Source: Snodgrassella gandavensis
GTDB lineage: Bacteria; Pseudomonadota; Gammaproteobacteria; Burkholderiales; Neisseriaceae
Reading direction: 5' to 3'
DNA: 64,000 bases
NCBI RefSeq assembly: GCF_914768025.1
Contig: NZ_CAJZCE010000004.1
Location: forward strand, 124,001 to 188,000
The notes under the pieces were generated by a model. The model ran no database searches, had not been told where the DNA came from, and saw only the letters and a list, made by a program, of their open reading frames with translations. The position numbers were made by a program, and so were the translations under genes. The first letter of the stretch is position 1. Each line of letters opens with the position of its first letter. Of this stretch, positions 29,464 through 39,771 are shown one piece after another.

Positions 29464-30516
29464 TTATTTTAGCTGGCCGCAGGCATTGATGCATTCTTTG
29501 ATTAGCTTGGGGCCGCGAAAGATCAGACCGGAATACAGTTGCAATGCAGTAGCACCAAGGCGAATTTTGTCAGCGGCATCAGCACCAGAGGTAATTCCGC
29601 CGACACCAATCAGTGGAATTTGCGAATCAAGCAGGGCAGATAGTTGGCGCAGTACATGGTTACTTTGTGTCTGTACTGGCAAACCAGACAGACCCCCGAC
29701 TTCCTGGGCAAATTTGTGGTTACCCAGAACAGTTTTATCAATGGTGGTATTGGTAGCAATAATCCCGTCTATCTGTGTGTTCAGTGCGACATCAGCAATA
29801 GCTGTAATTTGTTCTTCATCCAGATCAGGTGCAATTTTAATGGCAATAGGTACATAACGGCTTTGCTGGGTTGCCAGTTGTGCCTGCCGGTTTTTCAGAT
29901 GATTTAATAATCTGTCCAGTTCACTGGCACTTTGCAGGCTGCGTAAATTACGCGTATTGGGCGAAGAAATATTGATGGTTATGTAATTAGCGTAAGGGTA
30001 GGCTTTTTCCAGACAAATCAGATAGTCGTCTGCCGCTTTCTCCAGTGGTGTGGCCGCATTTTTGCCAATATTAATGCCGAGTATCCCGCGATACTGGCTG
30101 TTTGCAATATTGTTAATCAGGGTATCAATACCATAGTTGTTAAAACCCATGCGATTAATAATTGCCTGTTGTGCTGGTAATCTGAATAAACGCGGTTTGG
30201 GATTGCCAGCCTGCGGTAATGGGGTAACAGTTCCTACTTCTATAAAGCCAAAGCCAAGCATAGCCAGTGCATCTATATATTCACCATTTTTATCCAGCCC
30301 TGCTGCTAAACCTACCGGGTTGGGCAAAGTCAGACCCATCAGCGTCGTTGTACTGCTGCTATTGCTTTCGGCCAGTGTATTATTGGCATGATTGTGTTTG
30401 TCTTTAAGTAAAAAACCGCAATGATAGCGGTGCAGTAACTGCAAACATTTTAATGTCAGGTGATGGGCAGTTTCTGGATCCAGTTGGAATAACAGCGGCT
30501 TGATGATTGAATACAT
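29464..30516 (-). CDS. pyrD: Dihydroorotate dehydrogenase (quinone), class 2
   Basis: 350 residues. Oxidises dihydroorotate to orotate in pyrimidine synthesis, passing electrons through FMN to ubiquinone at the inner membrane. The N-terminal helical membrane-association domain (MYSIIKPLLFQLDPETAHH) is typical of class 2. NPVGLAAGLDKNGE, NISSPNTRNLR (the catalytic base Ser region) and GVGGITSGADA (FMN phosphate site) are visible. The frame opens 22 codons earlier, but the class 2 N-terminus starts at 30516. pyrE, the next enzyme, is at 43.8 kb. Confidence 0.96.
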   Translation of the reverse strand: MYSIIKPLLFQLDPETAHHLTLKCLQLLHRYHCGFLLKDKHNHANNTLAESNSSSTTTLMGLTLPNPVGLAAGLDKNGEYIDALAMLGFGFIEVGTVTPLPQAGNPKPRLFRLPAQQAIINRMGFNNYGIDTLINNIANSQYRGILGINIGKNAATPLEKAADDYLICLEKAYPYANYITINISSPNTRNLRSLQSASELDRLLNHLKNRQAQLATQQSRYVPIAIKIAPDLDEEQITAIADVALNTQIDGIIATNTTIDKTVLGNHKFAQEVGGLSGLPVQTQSNHVLRQLSALLDSQIPLIGVGGITSGADAADKIRLGATALQLYSGLIFRGPKLIKECINACGQLK

Positions 30517-30718
30517 GGTATTGGGGCTGGATAAGGGGAAAATATTATAACCAACAACTCTATCAAATCGAGTGGAAAACAATTAAATTCAGTATGTGTT
30601 GGTGAAATACACTGCTTGATTACAGGCAGAGCAGGTTTGATAAATTTGTGTCACTAAATAGTGCTGGCACAAAAGTATACTTAAATTTGTGCGAGTAGTG
30701 ATACTGAGTCATATAACG

Positions 30719-30769
30719 ATATGCCCATTGCTGCTCCTGAAGAGATTGCGGAAACATAAATGGGCATAT
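30719..30769. repeat. 11-bp inverted repeat downstream of the SppA gene
   Basis: ATATGCCCATT (30719-30729) and AATGGGCATAT (30759-30769) are perfect complements around a 29-base loop. They lie about 44 bases past the stop of the SppA-like gene, possibly a 3' end structure. Confidence 0.7.
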
Positions 30770-30812
30770 ATAGTCAGAAAGCCGGATTAGCTATTGGTGT
30801 CAATAGCAGAAG

Positions 30813-31772
30813 TTACCATGGTTTGTTCGCCATGCCCTGAATATTTTGCTGCAATGTACTGCTAATACCTTTGCCAAGGCGTGAGCCCCAGCCGGTTTCA
30901 GAGGTGTAATCTACCAATTCCGGTGCACCAATGACATCGCGTGCAACAGTATAGACATTCCCAAAGTCATCTATCAGGCCAACTGCTTTGGCTTCTTCAC
31001 CGGTATAGGCACGACCACTGAAGATGTCTGGATTGTCAGCAATTTTTAAACGGTTACCGCGCCCCTGTTGCACGGCCTGAATAAACTGCTTGTGAATGCT
31101 GCTTAACATTTGTTGCCAGATTTCTGCCTGTTCCGGTGTTTCTGGTACAAACGGATCGCCCATATCTTTATTGTTACCGGCAATTTTTACCCGGCGTTTA
31201 ATGCCTAGTTTGTCTATCAGGCCGGTAAAATCAAAGCTGCTGCCAATAACCCCGATACTGCCAACAAGACTGGATGGATCCGCATAAATTTTATCTGCGG
31301 CACTGGCAATGTAGTAGCAGCCAGAAGCGCACATATCTTCGGTAACAACATATAAAGGTATGCGTGGATGCTTAGCTTTCAGGTGACGGATTTCTTCATA
31401 GGCGATACTGGAAATGACCGGAGACCCGCCCGGACTGTTGGCACGAATAATAATGCCCTTGACGTTACTGTTTTTATAGGCTTCTTTCAGGCTTTTACGT
31501 AATAAATCTGCCTGATTATTGTCGCTGCTGATAATACCATCCAAGTCTATAACCGCAGTATGTGCACCGCTTGGTTTTGTGCTTCCTAAAGAAGTAATGA
31601 CGACGACAATAATGCAAATCCAGAACAGCCGCCAAAACCAGCGCCAGATTCGATTACGCCGTTGCTCGCGATAAACTTCAAGTAATAGTTTTTCCAGCAT
31701 ATTGCGTTCCCAGTTGCTGTTTTCTTCTGGATTGCCGTCTGTTAGGCCTGATCCTTTAATTTTCATTTTCAT
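30813..31772 (-). CDS. Signal peptide peptidase SppA, S49 family (short type)
   Basis: About 319 residues. An N-terminal cytoplasmic stretch leads to one membrane anchor (WICIIVVVITSLG), then a periplasmic serine protease domain. The catalytic Ser is in MCASGCYYIAS, the general-base Lys is probably in GNNKDMGDPF, and SLVGSIGVIGSSFDF is the conserved block after the Ser. Short SppA enzymes degrade cleaved signal peptides. The start is uncertain: 31811, 31772, 31766 and 31700 are all in frame. I prefer 31772, which has an upstream AGAGAA. Confidence 0.9.
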   Translation of the reverse strand: MKMKIKGSGLTDGNPEENSNWERNMLEKLLLEVYREQRRNRIWRWFWRLFWICIIVVVITSLGSTKPSGAHTAVIDLDGIISSDNNQADLLRKSLKEAYKNSNVKGIIIRANSPGGSPVISSIAYEEIRHLKAKHPRIPLYVVTEDMCASGCYYIASAADKIYADPSSLVGSIGVIGSSFDFTGLIDKLGIKRRVKIAGNNKDMGDPFVPETPEQAEIWQQMLSSIHKQFIQAVQQGRGNRLKIADNPDIFSGRAYTGEEAKAVGLIDDFGNVYTVARDVIGAPELVDYTSETGWGSRLGKGISSTLQQNIQGMANKPW

Positions 31773-31811
31773 CTGGTTTATTCTCTGGTTTTTGTATTGA
31801 TATTTGAGCAT

Positions 31812-32199
31812 TAGCTGATTTATCGAGCAAGTCTACTCTATTGTGTTTAATCAGCAAAATAAGTGATGTCTGAAATTATATCTGAATTTTATCGTGATGC
31901 ATCTTTTGTTGTGGTGAAATCTCTGGCTAAACTTTATCCACTCAAGTGTCTACATTATAATAGCGCTGTTGCCACCTTGCTAGCACAAGTCAATCAGGTG
32001 GGCTGGATGTAAAAAAACAACATAAAGTAATATATTGTCTTGCAGGCAAGCAATATATTTTATGTGTGCAGTTTGCATCTTATGTTGAATGCTGACAACA
32101 GGCTGTTTTTGCCACAATGTCCAGATAGCCTGAAGATTGAATCAATTACTCTTTGTATTAATTATACCTGTCAATTATTTATTATAACTTTGGAAAATT
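31812..32199. other. Divergent intergenic region before the dihydroxyacetone kinase
   Basis: Contains promoters for both divergent genes, not resolved, and the inverted repeat at 32029-32059. No ORF of interest. Confidence 0.5.
32029..32059. repeat. Inverted repeat upstream of dihydroxyacetone kinase
   Basis: AATATATTGTCTTGC (32029-32043) pairs with GCAAGCAATATATT (32046-32059) over 14 bases with a single bulged T and a 2-base loop. It could be an operator or hairpin for the kinase gene that starts 140 bases downstream. Confidence 0.7.
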
Positions 32200-33855
32200 A
32201 TGTCCAGATTCTTTTTTAATGAACGTAAACAATTGGTTAATGAGGCTGTTGAGGGTTTGGTGATTTCGGCGCCGCAGGGCAATCTTGTTAAACTGGATAC
32301 GGATCCTGCAATACGGGTAGTTGTACGAGGTGACTGGGACAAAAGCCGGGTAGCCGTTATTTCTGGTGGTGGTTCTGGACATGAACCTGCACATGTCGGT
32401 TTCGTTGGCAAAGGCATGTTAACTGCGGCTGTGTGTGGAGATTTGTTTGCTTCACCCAGTGTCGATGCGATATTTAACGCTATTGTTGCGGTAACCGGTG
32501 AACAAGGTTGTTTGTTAATTGTTAAAAACTACACTGGAGACAGACTAAATTTCGGGCTGGCGGCAGAAAAGGCTAAAAGTCATGGCCTGAATGTAGAAAT
32601 GGTTATTGTCGCAGACGATATTGCGCTGCCTGATAACAGACAACCCCGTGGTATTGCTGGTACAGTACTGGTGCATAAAATAGCAGGCTATGCTGCTGAA
32701 GAAGGCAGATCATTAATTCAGGTACGTAATCTGGCGCAGCAGGCGTGTGACAATCTATGGAGTTTGGGCGTAGCCATGCAAACCTGTAATTTGCCAGACT
32801 ATCAGGAAGAAAAGCGTATTAAAGACGGGCAGGTAGAGCTGGGGTTGGGTATTCATGGCGAACCCGGCGCGTTGGTAGTGAATACACAAAATAGCAAGAT
32901 ACTTATTGATACTCTGGTTAATACATTGCAACAGGCGGCAGGAGAAGGACGTTTTGCTGTGTTAATTAACAATTTGGGTGGTGCTTCTGCTCTGGAAATG
33001 GCTTTATTAACCCGTGAATTGGCACATTCTGCTTTAAGTAAACAGATTGAATGGCTGATTGGCCCTGCACCGCTGGTTACTTCGCTGGACATGAAAGGTT
33101 TTTCCCTGTCATTACTCAAGCTGAACGATGACTTTAAGCAGGCGCTTAATGCGCCAGTTGAAACGCAGGGATGGCAGAAACCAGTAGTGTTAAAGCCATT
33201 AAAAACACTTGCCTGTAAACCTGTATACACACAGTCAGATTACACGCCGTCTGAAAATTCTCAGGTAGCTGCCTATGTGACCGCTATAACAGATACGCTT
33301 ATCGGGCTGGAAAGTCGCCTAAATGCGCTGGATGCAAAGGTGGGTGATGGTGATACCGGCAGCACTTTTGCTCATGGTGCTCATGCCGTTGCTCAGCAAC
33401 TGGCACAACAGCGCTTACCTCTGAATGATTTGTCGCAGTTATTACTGTGTATTGGAGAGCGGCTGGCTGTTGTGATGGGCGGTTCAAGCGGTGTCTTGAT
33501 GTCGATTTTCTTCACCGCAGCCGGCCAGAAGTTGCAGACAGGGGGTACGCTGGTAGAGGCTTTGTTAAACGGGCTGGCACAAATGAAGCATTATGGTGGT
33601 GCAGACCTGGGTGACCGTACCCTGATTGATGCCTTGCAACCAGCATTGCATGCATGGCAGAAACAGAATATTCAGGCTGCGGCTCTGGCAGCTAGAGAGG
33701 GGGCTGATGCAACTGCTACCATGCATAAAGCCGGAGCAGGCCGCTCATCGTATGTTAATCAACAGAATTTGGCCGGAGTGGCAGATCCGGGGGCAGTTGC
33801 TGTAGCTGAGGTATTGGCTGCACTGAACGAACTGGAATATAAGCTGGCAGATTAA
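32200..33855 (+). CDS. ATP-dependent dihydroxyacetone kinase, fused DhaK-DhaL
   Basis: 551 residues. Phosphorylates dihydroxyacetone to DHAP. The N-terminal DhaK domain (about 1-330) has SGGGSGHEPAHVGFVG and the substrate-binding His219 in GLGIHGEPG. The C-terminal DhaL domain (about 350-551) has the Mg-ADP site in KVGDGDTGSTFAHGA and the GGSSGVLMS loop. The fusion is the ATP-dependent eukaryote/Citrobacter-type enzyme, not the PTS-dependent DhaKLM. No glycerol dehydrogenase gene is adjacent. Confidence 0.94.
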   Translation: MSRFFFNERKQLVNEAVEGLVISAPQGNLVKLDTDPAIRVVVRGDWDKSRVAVISGGGSGHEPAHVGFVGKGMLTAAVCGDLFASPSVDAIFNAIVAVTGEQGCLLIVKNYTGDRLNFGLAAEKAKSHGLNVEMVIVADDIALPDNRQPRGIAGTVLVHKIAGYAAEEGRSLIQVRNLAQQACDNLWSLGVAMQTCNLPDYQEEKRIKDGQVELGLGIHGEPGALVVNTQNSKILIDTLVNTLQQAAGEGRFAVLINNLGGASALEMALLTRELAHSALSKQIEWLIGPAPLVTSLDMKGFSLSLLKLNDDFKQALNAPVETQGWQKPVVLKPLKTLACKPVYTQSDYTPSENSQVAAYVTAITDTLIGLESRLNALDAKVGDGDTGSTFAHGAHAVAQQLAQQRLPLNDLSQLLLCIGERLAVVMGGSSGVLMSIFFTAAGQKLQTGGTLVEALLNGLAQMKHYGGADLGDRTLIDALQPALHAWQKQNIQAAALAAREGADATATMHKAGAGRSSYVNQQNLAGVADPGAVAVAEVLAALNELEYKLAD

Positions 33856-34021
33856 GTTTATCCGATGTTGCTACATAAAAGTTTTCATCATCAGTAGTAA
33901 CAAGCGGTTCTACTTGGCAGAGTGTATATCTGAATTGAGCAAAGATTTTCTTTTATATTTTGTTTGTATATAAATCATATGTTTGCGTGAATAATCATCT
34001 TATTGGAATGGAAAAAATTAA

Positions 34022-34903
34022 ATGAAAGCTGTTATCCCTGTAGCTGGTTTAGGTACACGTATGTTGCCCGCAACAAAAGCCATTCCTAAAGAAATGCTGA
34101 CGGTAGCCGATAAACCACTCATTCAGTACATCGTACAAGAGTGTGCTGCTGCAGGGATCAATGAAATTGTTCTGGTCAACCATGCTTTTAAAACTGCGAT
34201 TGAAAACCATTTTGATACTGTATTTGAGCTGGAAACACAGTTGCTAAACAAGGGTAAAACTGCTTTGCTGGCTGAGATTCGTGCTGTTTTACCTCCTGAA
34301 ATGCAAATTATTCAGGTACGTCAAAGCGAAGCAAAAGGTCTGGGTCATGCAATGCTGTGTGCACGTTCTGTGATTGGTGATGAACCATTTGCTGTCTTGC
34401 TGCCAGATGTATTGATAGATGAAAGTACCTGTAATCTAGCTACAGATAATCTGGCGGCAATGTTGAGGCATTTCGACAAAACACAGCGTAGCCAGATTAT
34501 GGTTGAACGCGTGCCGATGAGTGAAGTCAGCAAATACGGTATTGTAAATTGCAATAATCAGCAGGCTGCTGCCGGAAGCAGTATCGCCATGAGTGCTATT
34601 GTCGAAAAACCTGCGCTAGAACAGGCTCCATCTGATATGGCGGTCGTTGGTCGCTATGTACTTTCAGCCAGTATCTGGCCGCTGCTGGAGAAAACAGTGC
34701 CAGGCGCAGGTGGTGAGATTCAGCTTACAGATGCCATTGCTGCACTGATGCAACAGGAAGCTGTAGATGCGTTTATGATTCAGGGTTATTCACATGATTG
34801 TGGCGACAAACTGGGTTATATGAAAACCTTTATTGAATATAGCTTGCGTCATGATAAATGTGGCGCTCAACTCAAACAATGGCTACAGCAACAATCATTT
34901 TAG
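34022..34903 (+). CDS. galU: UTP-glucose-1-phosphate uridylyltransferase
   Basis: 293 residues. Makes UDP-glucose for envelope polysaccharides. The N-terminal nucleotidyltransferase motif [18 protein letters not shown] is intact, followed by the Lys-containing IVEKP segment and [14 protein letters not shown]. The start ATG lacks a strong ribosome site in an A-rich context. It converges on rluC with an 18-base gap and no clear terminator between them. Confidence 0.96.
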   Translation: MKAVIPVAGLGTRMLPATKAIPKEMLTVADKPLIQYIVQECAAAGINEIVLVNHAFKTAIENHFDTVFELETQLLNKGKTALLAEIRAVLPPEMQIIQVRQSEAKGLGHAMLCARSVIGDEPFAVLLPDVLIDESTCNLATDNLAAMLRHFDKTQRSQIMVERVPMSEVSKYGIVNCNNQQAAAGSSIAMSAIVEKPALEQAPSDMAVVGRYVLSASIWPLLEKTVPGAGGEIQLTDAIAALMQQEAVDAFMIQGYSHDCGDKLGYMKTFIEYSLRHDKCGAQLKQWLQQQSF

Positions 34904-34921
34904 GCACCACTAAATTCAGTT

Positions 34922-35929
34922 TTAACTCTGCTGTGACAGTTTGTCCGAAACTGCTGGCAGATTATGCAGAAACTGCTGCAAGTCATCCGGTAGAGGGGCG
35001 GTAAGTTGTAAAATATCGCCACTAACCGGATGTGCCAGCGTTAATTCTGCGGCATGTAAAAACATTCTTTTCAAACCGGTTTTGTGCAGGCGCCTGTTTA
35101 TCTGGTAATCACCATAACGTTCATCCCCAGCGATCGGACACAACTGTGATTGCATGTGCACACGTATCTGGTGGGTGCGGCCTGTTTTCAGCGTCGCTTC
35201 CATCAGGGTTAATGCTTTTATGCCTACGGCGTGTAACTGAGTACCTGCATAATGTTGCAGTACCCGAAACTGTGTATGTGCCCGTTGTCCCTCCTGAGCA
35301 TTACTAGCAATGCGTACCATTTTTTCTCCCTGAGCTCCAGTGTATTTCAGTAGTGGCAATTTGACTTGATGTACTTTTTCCGGCCATGTGCCGACGGCCA
35401 GAGCCAGATACACTTTATGTGGATGATTCTGGCGAATTGACTCATGCAGTTTGACCAGAGCACTGCGTTTTTTGGCAATCATAAGTAAACCGCTGGTGTC
35501 TTTATCCAGCCTGTGAACCAATTCCAGATAACGTGCCTCAGGACGGGCACGACGTAACTGCTCAATGACACCAAAGCTGATACCACTACCGCCATGGACT
35601 GCGATACCAGAAGGCTTGTTAATCACCAGCAATACATCATCTTCATACACAATAGCAAATTCCTGCGCAGGAATAGCCGGTGCAGTGGCAGACGCATGAC
35701 TGGAGGCTACACGAATGGGTGGTAAACGAATCTGGTCATTGGTGGCAATACGATCTGTGCCTTTGCAGCGTTTCTTGTTCAGACGTACTTCCCCACTACG
35801 GATAATGCGCTGAATATGACTTTTTGGCACACCTTTCAACTCCCGTATCAGATAATTATCCAGTCGTTGCCCAGCGCTTTCCGCACACACAGACAAAAAC
35901 TGCACTGAATCTTTGCTTAAAACCGTCAT
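34922..35929 (-). CDS. rluC: 23S rRNA pseudouridine synthase RluC
   Basis: 335 residues. An N-terminal S4 domain (GQRLDNYLIRELKGVPKSHIQRIIRSGEVRLN) precedes the RluA-family catalytic domain with HRLDKDTSGLLMIAKK, where the Asp is the catalytic residue. RluC modifies U955, U2504 and U2580 of 23S rRNA in E. coli. It is divergent from rne, the same arrangement as in E. coli, which supports RluC over the related RluD. Confidence 0.92.
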   Translation of the reverse strand: MTVLSKDSVQFLSVCAESAGQRLDNYLIRELKGVPKSHIQRIIRSGEVRLNKKRCKGTDRIATNDQIRLPPIRVASSHASATAPAIPAQEFAIVYEDDVLLVINKPSGIAVHGGSGISFGVIEQLRRARPEARYLELVHRLDKDTSGLLMIAKKRSALVKLHESIRQNHPHKVYLALAVGTWPEKVHQVKLPLLKYTGAQGEKMVRIASNAQEGQRAHTQFRVLQHYAGTQLHAVGIKALTLMEATLKTGRTHQIRVHMQSQLCPIAGDERYGDYQINRRLHKTGLKRMFLHAAELTLAHPVSGDILQLTAPLPDDLQQFLHNLPAVSDKLSQQS

Positions 35930-35941
35930 ATTGCTTATAAT
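35913..35941 (+). promoter_or_regulatory. Candidate rne promoter
   Basis: TTGCTT (35913-35918), a 17-base spacer, then a perfect TATAAT (35936-35941), overlapping the start of divergent rluC. If used, the rne leader would be about 545 bases. Confidence 0.5.
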
Positions 35942-36492
35942 CCGTAAGCTTTTATAAATAAATAGAAGTCATCAGTTGTCATGGCCAGAAGCATTAGTGG
36001 CAGACGATACTGAACCGAAAAAGGGCGCATTTGCCCGGAGCTGAAAAGCGCCTGAACGCGCATTTTGGCTGCAAATAATGAAATGTTAACGTATTTACTG
36101 GAAAAACGCACTGTTGCAGGCGTATTTCCCCGTGTTGTTGACCAGCCGTCAATAGCAAGGGTTAGTGATTAAGTTTGACTCCATCAGGTGGCAAGCCACG
36201 GCTTCAGACGTGATCTGGCAAGACAAAACCGGATAACGCAGCCGCTACTGCGCCCAAGCACCTGACAGAATAACAGAAGAATGGCTACCCCAATTAAGTG
36301 CTGTGACCGTTTTTATCGGCTATCGGGCACACGCTGTTTAGCAGGTATTGTGATGCTGGATAGCGAATATGATCTTTACACCTTCTTTATGATGAAAGCC
36401 TGCTTAATTTGCCGTGAACAATTCAATCTGGCAAGGCTGCGGGTGTCAAATACTAATTACAACGCCTCGTCAGTGCACATCACGAGGTTTTC
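35942..36492 (+). promoter_or_regulatory. Long 5' leader of rne
   Basis: A 550-base gap between the divergent rluC and rne. One ORF at 36281-36496 is present but has no family features and no ribosome site. E. coli rne also has a long structured leader that RNase E cleaves to control its own level; a similar role here is inference. Confidence 0.55.
36465..36487 (+). promoter_or_regulatory. Hairpin enclosing the rne ribosome binding site
   Basis: CCTCGT (36465-36470) pairs with ACGAGG (36482-36487) around an 11-base loop. The right arm contains GAGG, the ribosome site placed five bases before the rne ATG, so the folded form would hide it. Confidence 0.65.
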
Positions 36493-39243
36493 ATGAAACG
36501 AATGTTATTCAATGCCAAGCAGGCGGAAGAATTGCGCGTGGCAATTGTGGATGGACAAAGTCTGCTTGATCTGGACATCGAAACACTGGGTAAGGAACAG
36601 CGCAAAGGCAATATCTATAAAGGTATTATTACCCGTATCGAACCTTCACTGGAGGCGTGTTTTGTTGACTATGGCACAGATCGTCATGGTTTCTTGCCAT
36701 TTAAGGAAATATCACGCAGTTATTTTCAGAATTATGAAGGTGGTCGTGTCCGTATTCAGGATGTACTGTCAGAAGGCGTAGAAGTCATTGTACAAGTGGA
36801 AAAGGATGAGCGTGGTAACAAGGGGGCAGCCCTAACCACTTTTATCAGTCTGGCCGGACGTTATCTGGTACTGATGCCGAACAACCCCCGTGGTGGTGGT
36901 GTTTCCCGCCGTATTGAAGGTGAAGACCGGCAGGAACTCAAGCAGGCCATGAGTGAGCTTGATACACCGCGCGGCATGAGCCTGATCGCACGTACGGCTG
37001 GTATTGGCCGCAGTGCAGAAGAATTGCAATGGGATCTGAATTATCTGGTGCAGCTATGGCGTGCAATTGAGCAGGCTGCACATCAGCATAATGAACCCTA
37101 TCTGCTGTTTATGGAAAGTTCACTGCTTATCCGTGCCGTTCGCGACTATTTCCAGCCAGATATCGGAGAAATTCTGATTGATTCGCGGGAAGTTTATGAT
37201 CAGATTCGTGAATTCATGTCTTATGTTATGCCGGCCTATATCAATCGCTTACGGCATTATACTGATCATACCCCTCTTTTCTCCCGTTTTCAGATTGAGC
37301 AGCAGATTGAATCTGCCTTTTCCCGCGAAGTCGCCTTGCCATCAGGTGGTGCTATTGTTATCGATCACACCGAAGCACTGGTATCCATTGACGTTAACTC
37401 AGCTCGCGCAACACGCGGAGCAGATATCGAAGACACAGCATTCAAAACCAATATGGAGGCTGCTGAAGAAGTTGCACGACAAATGCGTGTACGCGATCTG
37501 GGTGGGCTGGTGGTTATTGACTTCATTGATATGGAGAACAGCAAAAACCAGCGTGATGTTGAAACCACTCTGCGGGAAGCGTTGAAAAAAGACCGTGCAC
37601 GGGTACAAATGGCCAAACTGTCCCGTTTCGGCTTAATGGAATTGTCGAGACAGCGCCTGAAACCATCTCTTGGAGAAAGCAGTCATACTATTTGTCCGCG
37701 CTGTGCAGGTACTGGTTTTATTCGCAGCATTGAATCAACAGCATTACATATCTTGCGCATCATTCAGGAAGAATCGATGAAAGATAATACTGCTGAAGTG
37801 CGGGTGCAAGTACCTGTAGATGTTGCCACTTTTCTATTGAATGAAAAACGTGCTGAATTGTTTGGGCTGGAAGAGCGGCTGGATGTCTGTGTACTGCTGA
37901 TTCCGAATATTCATCTGGAAAATCCACATTACAGTGTTACCCGTGTACGCACAGATAATGTCGAAGAAAAAACCATTCCCAGCTACCATCAGGTACAGGA
38001 ACCGGAAAACCTCGGTGAACTGCCATTCTCTATAGGGCAGAACAAACCTGTCAGACCTGAAGCTGCAGTTAAAGGTATTCATCATACTCAACCTGCTCCT
38101 GTCATTGAGAAGACGCCCACAGTTAAAACTGTAGCAGCGCCAAATATGTGGAAAAAACTGTCTGGTTGGCTGAGTAAACTGTTAGGTGGTCAAACTGCCG
38201 AATCTGCTGTGCAAAACAGTGCCATACCAGAAAAAGCAGTTAAAACCACACAGCAGAAAAGAAATCAGAAAACCCAGCCACAGGAACGACGTCAGTCGCG
38301 TGCTAACCGGCTGGCTAAAAATACCGATTCTGGCAAAAAAGCTGACGTTACTGCTGAAAGTAAAACAGCAGTTGATGGCACACTGGCAAGTCGGCCAGTA
38401 AATGAGCAGCGTAACCGGCGCGAAGAGAAACGTGCCGACAAATATGCAGCAGCACAAACCGATACAGCAACCGATACCGCTCAGGGGCACAGTGGCCTTA
38501 AACAGGAGCAAAATCCTTCTCGTCGCCGCCGTCAACGGGCATCAGGTAAAACAGAGACGCCAGCACAGCAGACAAACGTTATTGATTCGATTGACGAAGC
38601 TCAGGCCGGTGATCCACTGATTATTACCCTGTCTGCTGGTGAGGCGAAAACTGAGCATCATAAAACACGACACGATAAAAACAGCCGGCGCCAAAATGGC
38701 AAGAAAAAGCGCAGCTACATTATATCGGCTAGAAAAGTCAGCCGGAATATTGATATCCACACTATTACAGCACAGATACAGCAGACTACTGAGCATGTGC
38801 TTAATCCTGTGCAGCACAGCAACAGTGTTAATACTGCCCAGTTAAGTGAAACTCATGATGGCATCGTGCAGCATGCAGTAGTGCAGGCACAACAGGCCAT
38901 TATCCGTGTTCTTGCCCAGTTAGAGCACGATCAGCAGAGATCGACTGGTGATAAACCTGTTGTGATTAACCTTGAAACGACAGCACAAATTCAACCGGTT
39001 GTTGTCACTCAGGTAGAATCAGTAACGACGAATACAGCAGCAGATATTAATCTGTGCCATATAGCTGAACAGGGTGGGCTGATACTGGTTGAGACTAACG
39101 CGGATAAAACTGCATCAATCAGTGATGATGCAGTCATTGTGTCGGAGCCGCCTAAATTGCGGCGCAAAGATAGAGTGCTTAAGCAGCCAGATAGTGTGCT
39201 AGTAGTGCCAGCAGTACTGGAACAGGTTGAAACCAGAATATAG
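36493..39243 (+). CDS. rne: Ribonuclease E
   Basis: 916 residues. Essential endonuclease for mRNA decay and rRNA/tRNA processing, and scaffold of the degradosome. The catalytic half (about 1-500) has the S1 domain ([23 protein letters not shown]), DVNSARAT and VIDFIDME with catalytic Asp residues, and the zinc link CPRC. From about residue 500 the sequence becomes low-complexity, rich in Gln, Lys, Arg, Thr and Ala. It includes [14 protein letters not shown], which may act as an amphipathic membrane-targeting helix, and Arg-rich patches for RNA binding. rng encodes the short paralogue at 27.7 kb. Confidence 0.96.
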   Translation: MKRMLFNAKQAEELRVAIVDGQSLLDLDIETLGKEQRKGNIYKGIITRIEPSLEACFVDYGTDRHGFLPFKEISRSYFQNYEGGRVRIQDVLSEGVEVIVQVEKDERGNKGAALTTFISLAGRYLVLMPNNPRGGGVSRRIEGEDRQELKQAMSELDTPRGMSLIARTAGIGRSAEELQWDLNYLVQLWRAIEQAAHQHNEPYLLFMESSLLIRAVRDYFQPDIGEILIDSREVYDQIREFMSYVMPAYINRLRHYTDHTPLFSRFQIEQQIESAFSREVALPSGGAIVIDHTEALVSIDVNSARATRGADIEDTAFKTNMEAAEEVARQMRVRDLGGLVVIDFIDMENSKNQRDVETTLREALKKDRARVQMAKLSRFGLMELSRQRLKPSLGESSHTICPRCAGTGFIRSIESTALHILRIIQEESMKDNTAEVRVQVPVDVATFLLNEKRAELFGLEERLDVCVLLIPNIHLENPHYSVTRVRTDNVEEKTIPSYHQVQEPENLGELPFSIGQNKPVRPEAAVKGIHHTQPAPVIEKTPTVKTVAAPNMWKKLSGWLSKLLGGQTAESAVQNSAIPEKAVKTTQQKRNQKTQPQERRQSRANRLAKNTDSGKKADVTAESKTAVDGTLASRPVNEQRNRREEKRADKYAAAQTDTATDTAQGHSGLKQEQNPSRRRRQRASGKTETPAQQTNVIDSIDEAQAGDPLIITLSAGEAKTEHHKTRHDKNSRRQNGKKKRSYIISARKVSRNIDIHTITAQIQQTTEHVLNPVQHSNSVNTAQLSETHDGIVQHAVVQAQQAIIRVLAQLEHDQQRSTGDKPVVINLETTAQIQPVVVTQVESVTTNTAADINLCHIAEQGGLILVETNADKTASISDDAVIVSEPPKLRRKDRVLKQPDSVLVVPAVLEQVETRI

Positions 39244-39692
39244 AGATATCTGTTTCATCCAATGGTATTTTATTTGTTGATATATTTGCCTGTATCAGTA
39301 AAATCCTTATTGCTGATATAGGCAACTTGATGCATAAACGAAGGTATTTACAAGTTATTCATTACCTTGCAAAATAGTATCAGTATTGTAGTAAAGTACA
39401 AAATGATGGATTACACCTTGTACACTAGATGTGTGGTGACCATTTTGCTGTAACTGCTCAATATGATTATTTAATTCAGTTATTGTGTTGAAAAACTACA
39501 ACACTTTTATATGCTGAAAATATTTTATTTTAATGTATTATTTTTTGAATAATATATTGAATTTATTGAATAATATTGTTTTTTGGTTATTGTTTGCCTC
39601 AGTTTGATTTGTCAAAAGTGTTGTGTGTTTGCAAATGAATTTGTTTTTTTGCAACTAAAGCATTATATTGACAGCCATGAAATCGCTAACGC
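39244..39692. other. Intergenic region upstream of porin 1
   Basis: About 450 very AT-rich bases with no gene. It should hold the porin promoter, but no clear -35/-10 pair was found. A weak imperfect hairpin around 39399-39447 might end rne transcripts. Confidence 0.4.
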
Positions 39693-39771
39693 GGCGATTA
39701 ATGCAAAACTTTAAAAGCTCTTCATTAGGTTTTTGAAGTTTGTTTTTTCGACATAGAAAAGGAATACAGCA
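39693..39771 (+). promoter_or_regulatory. Conserved porin leader, copy 1
   Basis: The 79 bases before porin 1 are nearly the same as the leader of porin 2 at 41689-41769. Shared parts include AAAAGCTCTTCATT, GGTTTTTGA and GGAATACAG before the ATG. They form the mRNA leader and ribosome site. Confidence 0.7.

Noticed and set aside
36281..36496. 71-codon plus-strand ORF in the rne leader
   Set aside because: No ribosome site or family features, and it runs into the rne start in another frame; better explained as chance in a regulatory leader.
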